This document shows positions 54,190-64,000 of a stretch of 64,000 nt of DNA, one piece after another (position 1 is the first letter of the stretch; each line of letters starts with the position of its first letter). The position numbers and the translations under genes are program-made. This DNA is from Polytrichum commune (lineage: Eukaryota > Streptophyta > Polytrichopsida > Polytrichales > Polytrichaceae), in NCBI GenBank assembly GCA_950295325.1, contig OX485807.1:45620796-45684795 (forward strand), written 5' to 3'. Below the pieces are notes generated by a model, which was not told where the DNA came from, did not search any database, and saw only the letters and a program-made list of their open reading frames with translations.

Positions 54190-56403
54190 GCATTGGGTAT
54201 GAAGGTGTTGAATATTGTGCCGGCAGAGATGCTAGAGGTGGCGAAGACGAAGATGATTGCCGCAGTTGACTGGAGCATACAAAGGTGGAATGAGGAAGGA
54301 AAATTCGCTGCCCAGGATTTGGAAGAGGAAGAAGGGCGTATCGATGTGGATTCCATCATTGAGCGCGAGATTGGAAGAAAGCGTGCGAATGACATAAATG
54401 AAGAGGACGTAGAAGAGGAGGAGGAGGAGGAGGAGGAAGAGGTGGAGGAGGAAGATGACCCAGTTGTTGTCCTAGGGGAGTCTGCGGAGGAAGAGGAAGT
54501 GGCCGACGAAGAGGAAGAGGAAGAGGAAGAGGAAGAGGAAGAGGAAGAAGAGGTGGTCATGGACGACGCACTGGCGGAGGCCATGGCTGAGGTCATGGCA
54601 GAGGTGGAGGAGGAGGCCTTCAATTACAAGGCGTCAGCCATGGCGGAGGCCTCTTTGGAGGCCATGTCCCCGGAGCAGGTTCCCCACGGGTGTTCACCCG
54701 TGGGGGAGGGGGAGGGGGAGGGTGAGGAGGAGCGGCAAGAGGATGCTTCCAACTTAGAGGAAGTTGGTCGTCCACAAGCCGAGCACAGTGTCCATCACCC
54801 TGTGGGATCTTTCTCGTCTGGGATCCCATCTACACCCGGCCGCGGGTTTGCACAGTTTGACACATCTAGACGAAGTCAAGAACAACTAGATGTTCAACCT
54901 ATGGAAGAATATGAGGAGGATGAGCGTCCGCAGTCAGCTAATCCTGCTGCAAGGTCTGCATCGAAACCGACTGCAAGAAAGAAAATGAAAGCTCCTCGAA
55001 GGGGAAGGTCATCTCTACGTCCTGCTAGAGTTGGAGATCACTCGCGGTCTTCGGAGGCAACGGAGCATTCTGGTCTTTATCGCGAGGTTGAATCTGGCCA
55101 AGCGGATGTTCCGCGGGATGCAATCATGTCTGAAGCTGTGCATGTTGAAGGGACAAACACAGATTTGAACGTCAGCTCACCTGTTGAGGACGTTGCCGCT
55201 GCCGTTCTCGAGGTGCTAGGACATGGGCGATCAAATCGTGATTCACCTGGTGTTGTGGTTGCAGAAGAGCCTACTGTAGCGGCACCATCCAATGAAGCAG
55301 AGGAGGTTATTCGAACCGAAGTCATATGCTTGGATAGTGATGACGATGTGCCCGAAAGATGCGTAGAACTAGACGTGAGGGTGAAGGTGAGAGATCGAGT
55401 TCCACATCGGATTCGGGGGACGTTTGCGGACTACATGACGGATGATTCCGAGGATGAGGATTATGGGAAGCCTGGGTACAACAGAGTGAAACTCAACTTT
55501 GTTGATGACCCTCACCCGGTGTTTGCTGGGAGACCTGACATGGGCAAGGAATCGGATGGGAAGGACAAGGTGCATTTTGCCCCATTTGTGGACAAATACT
55601 TGGTAGATGTGCCCGAGAACGTGCGATTGAATCTTGCGCATTTGTACACGTCGTACGATTATCACAAGATGTTCGCTTATCTCTCCACACCAGCGTTTTG
55701 TGAAGCAGTGAAGGTGAAACATATTCTTCATGCCGCTGCATTAAAGAAAATGAGAAAGAGATGGACAGCGTTCGAAGCTCCCAAACATCGTGATGAACGA
55801 GGTCAATTCGCGGGGTCCTCGGCCGCTCAAGCCGGCAGTGTTGTGGACTCTACGTTGGAGATCATTGACATTACTGGAGTGCCAGAGTCTCCAAGGAGGG
55901 AAGTCGATGTTGCAGTTGCGGAGTCCTCAAGCCCTCATGTCGAACGTGTTGCTGAGGGTCAACCGGCATCGTCCGAAATGGTAATACATACTCCCTTTCC
56001 AATGCTATATTGTGTTTGGCGGTGGAAGCAAACTCGTCAAGATTTCTAAAAGTGTCTTTGCAACAGGTGTTGGTTGCGGCAGAACGGGATGTCATTCCAC
56101 CGAGTTCTCATGACGACCCTGCACATGGTGGGGATCCCCCCCTAAGCCAAGCTCAAGGTATCATATATAGTGTTATTTGAATGCAATTGGTCCCACGGGT
56201 GAACACCCGTGGGACCACCTGTTTATACTTTTCAATTTCCATACAAATTGTTATCTCTCGAGTAATATTTATATAAGGGACTTTTGATATTGTGCCCACG
56301 GGTGTTCACCCGTGGGAGATTATGGGTTTGAGCGTGTGGATCTCATAAGTCATGTGTGCATGTGGTCACAGGTCATACAGCCACTGCCGGAATACCACCT
56401 TCG
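54190..56403 (+). CDS. Gene 1C exon 3 and two small exons: acidic, SIM-like region
   Basis: The exons are 54190-55980 (597 codons), 56067-56157 (91 bases) and 56372-56403 (32 bases), which join in frame and return to phase 0. The main exon has a long Glu tract (54410-54560), a translated palindrome, a basic RKKMKAPRRGR block, and TEVICLDSDDDVPER (about 55317-55361), a strong SUMO-interacting-like motif. A conserved-looking globular stretch follows, around FADYMTDDSEDEDYG and VRLNLAHLYTSYDYHK. Units A and B have no equivalent of the two small exons. The 3' end of the main exon is set by the donor after Met (ATG|GTAATA). Codon repeats in the Glu tract suggest slippage-driven length change. Confidence 0.65.
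54683..54704. repeat. Palindrome C inside coding exon 3
   Basis: Perfect copy, spacer TT, translated as part of PHGCSPVGEG. The frame stays open. Confidence 0.88.
56192..56316. repeat. Two palindromes C in gene 1C intron 3b
   Basis: Sites at 56192-56213 (spacer AA) and 56295-56316 (spacer TT), both perfect, lie in intron 56158-56371. Confidence 0.88.
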
Positions 56404-56576
56404 GTACGATATTTTCCTCGATCTCGCAAAACTAATCCATAAATGTGGAGGCATTCTTTTATCTTGCATACTCATGTGTACCCAACGTGTTGTTTCATTC
56501 GATAAAAATCATGTAGAATATACTTTTTCCTTAGATAGAAATTCTTTACAATGACTTTCAATTTTGTCATCGCCAG

Positions 56577-57359
56577 ATCCTCACCTCTCCAACCACTGTT
56601 GTCCATCGGAGAGAGAAGATATGGTTAGTGCTGGATGTGAACGGGATCCTGGTGAGGTCAACAAAGTGCGACAATGTCAACACCAGGAAGACTCTTGAAT
56701 CACAACATAGCCCTCAGATAACTGGGGAGTTGGTTCCACTCTTTCTCCCATATAGTGCCCTCATACCTAGGAGAGGACTGGGACGCTTTCTGCGTTTTGT
56801 TCTCTCAAACTTCCATGTTGTCATCTGGTCGTCGAAGCTTATGAAGAATCTTCAGCCAATTGTCCGGCACTTCTTCAATGGTTGTAGACATCCAGAGTAT
56901 GTGTTTGGGCAAGAATTGTGTCACACTCTGAAGGATGAGAGAGGACAAGTTCTTCCTAGTCCTATGAATGCTGATTCAAGCTTCTTCATGAAAGACCTGT
57001 GCGCATTTTTTGAGTGGAGCCGGACGCATCCAGTGCCGCATACGAAGCAACCCAGTCATAGGACTACATTACTTGTTGATGACTCCCCTTACAAATGCAT
57101 CCCAAACCCTCCTGGGAGCTACATTAACCCTGTACCATTTATGTCAAACCAAAGCTTGGATACTCTGCATAGTTACCTGCAAAGGCTCTTGAGTTCTCAA
57201 CAGTATGTGCCAGATTTTGTGGGGAGCAACCCTTATCCATCAGGACAGGGACCCTTCAATCTAGAGCTGCCAAGTTCTCTGATTTATAAGCAATCATTAG
57301 TTAGACATAAAATACTGACTTCTGCCCGTATGGTTCCAGAGGCTCAGATGTTAATGTAG
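56577..57359 (+). CDS. Gene 1C exon 4: FCP1/NIF-type HAD phosphatase-like domain
   Basis: This exon has 260 codons plus TAG, phase 0 after ATCGCCAG. It contains WLVLDVNGILVRS (motif I, again D-x-N), RRGLGRFLRF, HVVIWSSKLMKNLQP (motif II region), VFGQELC and LLVDDSPYKCIPNPPGSY (motif III/IV). It then diverges and lacks the AKFNKLI ending of units A and B. In FCP1/SCP enzymes these blocks form the phosphoryl-transfer site. Full conservation of the block order in three diverged copies argues the domain is under selection. Confidence 0.75.
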   Translation: MLTSPTTVVHRREKIWLVLDVNGILVRSTKCDNVNTRKTLESQHSPQITGELVPLFLPYSALIPRRGLGRFLRFVLSNFHVVIWSSKLMKNLQPIVRHFFNGCRHPEYVFGQELCHTLKDERGQVLPSPMNADSSFFMKDLCAFFEWSRTHPVPHTKQPSHRTTLLVDDSPYKCIPNPPGSYINPVPFMSNQSLDTLHSYLQRLLSSQQYVPDFVGSNPYPSGQGPFNLELPSSLIYKQSLVRHKILTSARMVPEAQMLM

Positions 57360-57601
57360 ATTCCCTATTGGGGCCGCCTATAGTGCACATTTGCACTATC
57401 GGTACATTGTATTTGAAATGAGTGGATCTGAAACTTTGTTGCCTTTCAACTTCATTTGAAACTTGTTTTGGTTTTGTGGATTTTCTTCATGCAAACATGT
57501 CATGGTCATGAATGTATCTCACTGGGAGTCTACTACTTTGCAACACTGCGGTGTTAGAGAATACCCGACTATTTCCGACCACAGTGAATGTCTGGCATTG
57601 T

Positions 57602-57623
57602 CCCACGGGTGTTCACCCGTGGC
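57602..57623. repeat. Palindrome C between gene 1C and its terminal exons
   Basis: One mismatch at the last base, spacer TT. It lies between the gene 1C stop and the acceptor at 57843. Confidence 0.85.
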
Positions 57624-57843
57624 AATGTGGTAGTTGATTCAATGAATGTATCAGGCCACTTGGACAATGTTAGTTGTGTTTTTGGGAATTATGGTTGTCA
57701 TAGCGAATTTTAATATGTAGGACTTAGTCGGCTATAATTCATATGTTTTGAACATGTTCATCTTTACTAAAGGGCAACGGACGGGCTCCTCTTGCACATA
57801 ATGTCCTTCTTCCATGGACTCTTATGTTATTGTATCCTAACAG

Positions 57844-58428
57844 CATTCCCCATTCCAAACGCGACCTAAGAACTATATTGCCAGTCCACCATGTCGACAA
57901 CGTCCTCCGGATGCTAACGCCGACTTCGCCGAAGTGACATCTCCATGCCCTAAGGTAATTCATTTTCCACATGAATCCCAATTTTTTTAGTTGTGTTTCA
58001 TCCCAGGGATTCTAATATCAATTTGTCGTTTGTTGTGGTAGACACATATGCTCCAAACACACGATGTTGCGCTCGCGGTTGCGGTGGCTGTTCCGGTCGC
58101 GGTTGAGGAGGCTGTTCCGGTCGATGTTGCGGGTCCGGTCACACGCGCTCGGGTGAAGAGACACCTTTCTCTCCAAACCACTCACCCCAATGAGCCCACG
58201 GGCTCGGGAAATAGTTCTGGATGTTGGAGGTGTAGTTCACCCAATACCACCTCATCCATGTCTGATTACGTGGCTGCAAGGGTGAAACAACTTCGAGAAG
58301 CTACAGTTTTGATGGAGGAGAAAAAACGGCTTGAAGAAGTCAAGCGCAAGCAATGTACTATAGCTCAAAGACAACCTCATGACAAGATGTTGAAAATGAT
58401 TAAGGATTCATACTCCTCTTGTAGATAG
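57844..58428 (+). CDS. Unit C 'gene 3': start-less terminal exons after gene 1
   Basis: Exon a is 57844-57954 (37 codons, acceptor CCTAACAG, phase 0, donor after Pro-Lys). Exon b is 58042-58428 (128 codons plus TAG). Exon a has no ATG. Exon b has an early ATG (its third codon) that could serve on its own. The product is Ala/Val-Pro rich (repeats of VAV-x-VPV), then basic with TRARVKRHLS. It ends in a Lys/Glu helix, MEEKKRLEEVKRKQ. Sequence identity to units A and B is low, but position, phase and the Lys-ended donor are the same. It is best read as an alternative 3' end of gene 1C, with lower certainty than unit B. Confidence 0.45.
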
Positions 58429-58452
58429 CCGGACCTTTATGGTGATAGATTT

Positions 58453-59007
58453 TCCACGGGTGTTCACCCGTGGATACAACAATTCATATACTTTGTTCAC
58501 ATTTTTTGTGCCCACTGTGGCATCTATGATTCAATCAAATGATTTTTTGACCCTCATTTGTGTAGTCGGATATGATATGTAGACCTTCCTTCATGTGTTA
58601 TGGATCTTGCATCGTGTGTTGCATGGCGTTGATTGGTCACGGGCGTTCACTCGTGGTTAGATGTATTTGTATTCTCTGAGTAGTATTAAGTGCCCATGAT
58701 AGCTTTTATGATTAGGCCCATTATATTTGCATACAGTTGTTGACATGCGCATGGTTGTTCCTTAGTGGTATCGACTTATGTTGTATTATGGATATACTAG
58801 GCTCATCTGTTGCGGGGTGTTGGTTGGTCACGAGTGAACACCCATGGTGACAACTGGGCTAAGTTTTTATGTGGGCTAGAATAAGCATTATTTTAGCTTA
58901 TATATATACACCAATGTGCATGAAATAGTGCCCTAGTCTATGTTGATGACCTTCCTCTTGTTCTAAACCTTGTCAATGATGGCAATTCACGGATATTTAC
59001 TCGTGAA
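58453..59007. repeat. Series of increasingly decayed palindromes C
   Basis: Sites at 58453-58474 (outer bases changed), 58635-58656, 58827-58848 and 58986-59007 match less and less well. An isolated half-site is near 59347. Many changes are CG to TG or CA. This may be the outer edge of unit C. Confidence 0.65.
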
Positions 59008-59009
59008 CC

Positions 59010-61600
59010 ACGTTCCCAATGCACGTTCCCATTGGTACGAATTGTCTCATAATGGCCCAATTGGCTCATTTTAGTTAATATCCCCATTACCACATCAACC
59101 ATAACCTCATCAACATCAATTTCTTGATGTTCTCAAGAATAAATATCCAAAAACTCCTCATCGGTAGGTTCATAGGGGTTGTTTAAATCAACTGTATCTC
59201 ATAATTGAGGTACTCATGAGCATTCATCACGTCACCCACCTCACTATCAGATGACAATAACATCAATAGATGAAGTAGAGTAGCAACTTCATCAACCTTT
59301 ACCAAGCGCCTAACTTCCTCTATCTCCCTCTCAATAGAGATCGAAAGAACACCCGTGTGCCTCCAACAATGTTGAATTGTCGATGTTGTAACTCCCGCAC
59401 ACCATGCCCACTCAACCATAACAACAACTTGATATATATCAAAACTGGCACACTTTGTGCATGAAAGTGCACAAAAAGGAAGGATCTCAAGGAGGAAAGA
59501 TCTCTAAATAAGAGAGAAAATTTGACTTGTTCGCAAAGAATATGAGATAAATGTGGTTACATGTTTAAAAATTGTATGCTCTCATATATTATAACCTTGA
59601 TTTCTCAAAATTAACACTTATAAAGGTGCAATCAACAAAGAAGGGAGTAGAGCATGTTATAACATTTAACACATAACACTCACTAGTCTTACCAATTGTA
59701 TTCTTGTAGGGGAGTAAAATTTTCTTAACATAATATGAAACTATAACGCTTATAGGGGTAACACTTATAGAGTCTTGACTGTATAGCTTGCAGACCCATT
59801 TTAAAGAAAGGTATGCTTGTCATTATTTTAAAGAAAGCATTGTGATTATGTAGCACCAAAAAGATTGGCAAACAGTTGCCTGCATCCTCGTGATAATCTA
59901 TTAATGCACAACTTTGTGCTAGGCGTGCAGTTTCTTTGGTCATGTATAACCTTTGTGTTCACCTCAAATAGAATCAAAGTCAACAACGAATTGAAAACTT
60001 TCTCAAGGATTTTTTTGCCCCAACTAGTGCAAAACAACTTCCATCCCTAGTATTCTTTAGGTAACTAAGATGAGTATTGGAAGTAGCAAATATGAGTCCA
60101 CATTTCGTCAAAACACTTGAGTCAGTCTCCACTTTTGATGACTTTACAGTTAACTCTAATGTGTTGATTTTTCCGTTTCATTTCATTTTTCCATAGCACA
60201 AAAATTATGAATATCTTTCCTTTCTTTTTTTTTTTGCTCTTTATAGAGGATAACGTTGTGGGCAGAGAAGGGTAGAGATGGCAATGTATTGTAGAATGTC
60301 ATAGTGCATTGTGTCTATTATAACACATATAATACACATTTTTGATGAAGACATTTAAAACAAAACTATGCACAAAACCCTTGGAGAGTGCCCTTAAATT
60401 TAACAATGCACACCTTCACTCTAGACATTCTCCTTATATAGAAAATTTCACAAATCTATTGGTCTAGACAATCTAGACACTAACTAACATGCAATAAAAT
60501 CAATAAAAGAAAAGTCATAGTTTGAATGTGATAAACCATCAATAATTCTTTAATTTAAGGTCGTTTGTCCCCCATCTCGCTTAATTAAACAAAGAATATG
60601 AATAGTGTGTTACATACCAATTTGCAAATGGTAGTAGAACTCATGTGATATCATGTGTCTAATGCTCTCCTTCTCAATTGAATAATTCATGAATATTTAC
60701 ACCTATGTTCATCCTCTTAAAGATTAGAACACAATTATAAGTATCAAATTGCATCATTTTTGTCAGGTTACGTTTAGAATTGGGAAAAAAATTCAACACT
60801 ATGTTCTCCATGGTTGGTATGGATCGAGCAGTAAACTAAACAAGCATGACAATATATATAATCAGGAGAAAACTTCGGGTGAAACAGATGGAAGATGAGT
60901 ACCTTTCAATTCATGCACTTTACCCAGCGGAATTGAATATATTTCCATGCCACATCCACTTTATCACTGGTTTCGACCAACCATTGTGTGACAAGTGTGA
61001 ATTGTGGCTTTGCCACTTGAGAAAATTTATCTTGTACCGATTTGATAATTTTTTGGATTACAAAATCAATTTTCAAGGACTTGACAGTTTGCATGACTTG
61101 AATACCCTCTCTAGTTCCAAATGCACAAAGTTATGAAGAACACAGAACAAACTCACACTCAACATGCACACATGTGAGTGGAAGATTCAGGAACTGATAA
61201 ATGTTACACTGGAATTTCGAGCACATAATACATGAATTTTCAACCCAATCACCAAGCTCGACAAGTTGTTTCAACTAGCACATTCCTGCCATCATTTTAC
61301 ATCCCTCAAACACTTACATTGATTATCCCAATTAGTGAGGGTGGGCTAATTAGGGCATGTGGGAAATTAGTGACAGTGGTATTAAACTTCTTTACACTAT
61401 GAAATTAGTGTCACCAAAAGATTTAGGAGGCATTGTTCACAATATTCATACGATTCATACCCGCATGAGTTTCTTCCTATTATTTAGGTTTTTCCCCATA
61501 AAGGTAAGATGGTGGAGGCCTTTGTCAAACGCTAAATATAGAAATGGAACTCAAGGTTGAGTAATGTTATGCTCACAAGCATGTGTAAATTGCATGTAAT
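59010..61600. other. Right flank of unit C, no supported gene
   Basis: AT-rich sequence with no conserved open frame. The segment 60799-60935 is an inverted copy of the captured gene fragment at 15380-15495. It reads on the plus strand as SSKLNKHDN-like, then VKQMEDEYL and IHALYPAE. The parent gene is not recognised. Confidence 0.45.
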
Positions 61601-61632
61601 AATTTTTCATCACTCTACAAACCCCTTAGAGC

Positions 61633-62307
61633 CCCGGGTACGCAACTCCCATATTATACGCAGGGGGCATCATACTTAAAACGGCTTAGAGGACGGCTTT
61701 TGTAAAAATTATATCAAATTATATCAAATTAAAATGATCAAAAAGTTGGGTGAAGACCAAATTAAATAAAATGAGATGAAAAAAAAGTTGGATAAAGACC
61801 AAATTAAATAAAATGAGATGAAAAAAAAGTTGGGTGAAGACCAAATTAAATAAAATGAGATGAAAAAAAAGTTGGATAAAGACCAAATTAAATAAAATGA
61901 GATGAAAAAAAAGTTGGGTGAAGACCAAATTAAATAAACGAGATGAAAAAAAATTTGGGTTGCATATTTATTAAGCCTCCCATTAAAATTATAAGCCACG
62001 AATAGTTGCCTCCCATTAAAATTATAATTCATTCACAATGTTAAAATTTTATTAAAAAGTCCAAAAAGTTGGGTAGTTTGACCTATGGTACTTGTATTAA
62101 AAAAAAATCATATAATTAGTTTTTTAATGCAATTATATGCTTCAAAATATATTCATTTCCTATATATAATTACATTTTTGGATTCCTTGTTAGAAGGGCT
62201 ACAAGGGTTTCCTACATTAAAACAAATTGTATCACTCAATATTGGACTAAAACGCATTATAAGTGATTATAATCAGGACCATATAATACGGGAGTTGCGT
62301 ACCCGGG
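61633..62307. mobile_element. hAT-like non-autonomous inverted-repeat element
   Basis: Ends are perfect inverses over CCCGGGTACGCAACTCCC and imperfect for about 10 bp more. The flanking 8-bp duplication CTTAGAGC lies at 61625-61632 and 62308-62315. There is no transposase. It contains a 42-bp minisatellite. Confidence 0.85.
61741..61955. repeat. 42-bp minisatellite inside the hAT-like element
   Basis: Five copies with the core AAGACCAAATTAAATAAA. Copies alternate GTTGGGTG and GTTGGATA, so the higher-order unit is 84 bp. Confidence 0.9.
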
Positions 62308-62315
62308 CTTAGAGC

Positions 62316-64000
62316 ACGCACTAATTTTCTTGAATTATACGGTAAATGAGCATGTATGCATGATTTTAGTATCACTCAACAAAGAATTCAGGATTTGGTG
62401 ACAACCACACTAGTTGGGATAATTAGTGTAGTAGGAAACATGGTTCTTGAATGCACCTGCATTTTGAACCGGGGGGTCAGTACAACACAACAAGATGGAC
62501 AAGAGCCCAGTCCAATCTACATAATTCATAGATTTCACCACAATTCTTACTAATGTAGGGCTACAAAAACGAATGTCTGACTCAATGTTCAAGGGGATTA
62601 AAGGTCTTGGACCTTGTCGATGCTAGAGGGAGCATGCCACGTTGGTGGGAGCAATTCAATATGGAACATGAATCTTGAATTTAATTCCTCGATTATAAAA
62701 CTAGATATTAATAAGTATTTTAAGTAGTTGAGCATAATTCTTATAATAGATGACATCACTTTTTGTTGAGTCATGACTGTAATCAAGAGAGAAATTCAAC
62801 ACATCTTAGCATGGAGTTTTTAACACCATATGATTCGAGCATGAGTTTTGGAACATTGATTTAAGGTGTGTTCAAAACTGACCCTACACTCATCGTGTTC
62901 AAATTGTGTTCAATTTAGTAAATAATCTTTGGAGGCCAATTTTGAAAAATGGTCACATTTACCTATTTTGAAGTGCACACTCCCAAGATAAATCAATTTT
63001 GTCTAGACCGGGGGGCGCCTTGGTGGCGGACAACCAGCAAGTATGTTCAAAAGAAAGTAAAAATTGAAGAACCTTGTTTACAAGTCCCTTCCTCAGTTGA
63101 TGAGCTTTGTTCATGTGCCCCTCAATAGATTCAAGAATAAAGACTCCGAATGCTAGAATCGAATCCGAGTGCTTTAAACTTAATATGAAGTAAAGGCAAC
63201 TCATAAACTGAGTAATGTTATGCACACAAAAGATTCGCCAAACATTGGCCTGCATTCTAGTGATGTTCTAGACGTGCACCACCCGTCGGAGAAGGCAGAG
63301 AAGGGAGATGAAGTTTGTACAAAGTTCATGTTGCACCCAACCTTAATAATTTCAAGACTAGCAAGGCATGATTCATGATTCCTCGTCCACTCCAGCCGCA
63401 CCCAGACAAGCAGCTGGAATCTCTGGAGTCACTAAACATTTCTGAAAGCGAGTGGTTCTCAGTTCGAGGTGCATTAGTAACCAAGAGAGGAAACGCCGCG
63501 TAAGCAGCCCTGACAGGGTGGGAGGAGAAATTTTCGATACTCGAATTTTGAGACAGCACTAAAACACTCGATTCCAAACGCAAGACTGACAAACGTAAGA
63601 GTGAGTGACAAACGCAAATACGTTGACACGAACCCCTTGGATACCAATGAATATGAATACATTACAATGATGAGGAGAAGCTGGGGGATGATAGAGATTA
63701 TAATTAGTGAAACCGTAGTTCGTCTGAATATTTGTATTAAATAAAACACTATTCCAACTTCCAAGCCAAGAAAACAGAGGATACTGATGAATCTTGAGAG
63801 TCCCCTCTCTTCTTGGACACTGTTTGTAAGTTCATTACCTGAAGAGAAGGCAAACGAGGACAAGAAACCTCTGGTTCTCTTGTTTGATGATTCCACAACC
63901 AAATGGCGTGCGACCTACTTCTGACCACGCAGCTGGGACAACACCGCACCACAAAAAAGGAAATGAACAATGAAGATAGGTCGAGAGAGAGGAGTGCACC
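62316..64000. other. Right end of window, no firm gene
   Basis: Minus-strand open frames 63902-63474 and 63592-63326 are unrecognised. A possible donor (CTTCAG|GTAATG) near 63842 hints at an exon of a host gene entering from the right. The codon pattern is not convincing. Confidence 0.3.

Larger units (their letters stand above)
34203..59007. mobile_element. Unit C: divergent gene 2 / gene 1 unit with private palindrome family C
   Basis: Gene 2 runs leftward (38410-34490), gene 1 rightward (51043-57359), then the terminal exons (57844-58428). About 25 palindromes with half-site CCCACGGGTG are confined to 34203-59007. They cluster beside the genes and are absent from a 12-kb middle (38350-50380), where foldback elements and simple repeats occur. 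That middle is probably later insertions. Unit C is the most diverged of the three in both gene 1 and gene 2. Decayed sites at 34203 and 58635-59007 may mark its outskirts. Confidence 0.6.

Noticed and set aside
54165..54623. Serine-rich minus-strand frame
   Set aside because: It is the complement of the Glu-codon tract of gene 1C exon 3.
59183..59419. Minus-strand frame near the edge of unit C
   Set aside because: No recognised domain, no counterpart in the other units, and no splice context.

Overview
The window looks like nuclear DNA of a land plant or close streptophyte relative. Genes have GT-AG introns, TATA boxes and pyrimidine-rich leaders. There are several plant-type TTTAGGG tracts away from any chromosome end, much AT-rich low-complexity sequence, and small inverted-repeat transposons. 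I cannot name the species. No ordinary housekeeping gene was recognised; almost all coding sequence belongs to three copies of one undescribed multi-gene unit.

Unit A (about 1-14833), unit B (18966-33470) and unit C (about 34200-59000) share one plan. Gene 1 and gene 2 diverge from a central non-coding region, and a terminal-exon set follows gene 1. Gene 1 is read leftward in A and rightward in B and C; gene 2 is the reverse. Gene 1 encodes a protein of about 1,610-1,760 residues. In order it has a ParB/sulfiredoxin-like motif (exon 1), a region faintly resembling an amino-methyltransferase (exon 2), an acidic and coiled-coil region with a SUMO-interacting-like motif (exon 3), and an FCP1/NIF-type HAD phosphatase-like domain (exon 4). 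Intron positions match between units, and the three main introns are phase 0. Gene 2 encodes a cysteine-rich, DDE-like (DUF7869-like) protein with a possible BAH/SH3-like C-terminus. It is intact in B, apparently intact in C and broken in A. The set called gene 3 lacks a start codon in all three units, opens in phase 0, and is probably an alternative 3' end of gene 1.

The most striking signal is that each unit carries its own 22-bp palindrome, with two 10-bp half-sites around two free bases. The half-sites are GTTTGGGTCG in A, TTTACGAACG in B and CCCACGGGTG in C. I count about 33, 26 and 25 copies. They lie in the leaders of both genes, in every main intron of gene 1 and inside coding exon 3. 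I saw no site of one family in another unit. The simplest model is a transposon-like family with a transposase-like gene 2 and a fast-evolving ParB-like gene 1 product that recognises the unit's own palindrome, as plasmid ParB recognises parS or as plant VANC anti-silencing proteins recognise their own elements. Unit C's gene 1 also begins with the exact histone H3 residues 1-9, split by an intron.

Between the units lie a 3.3-kb inverted-repeat element with a captured gene fragment (15322-18611), hAT-like miniature elements at 17391-17799 and 61633-62307, a miniature element inside unit B (24452-24994), and two foldback elements with telomere-like tracts inside unit C. The stretch 38500-49350 and the right end 59010-64000 hold no gene I can support.
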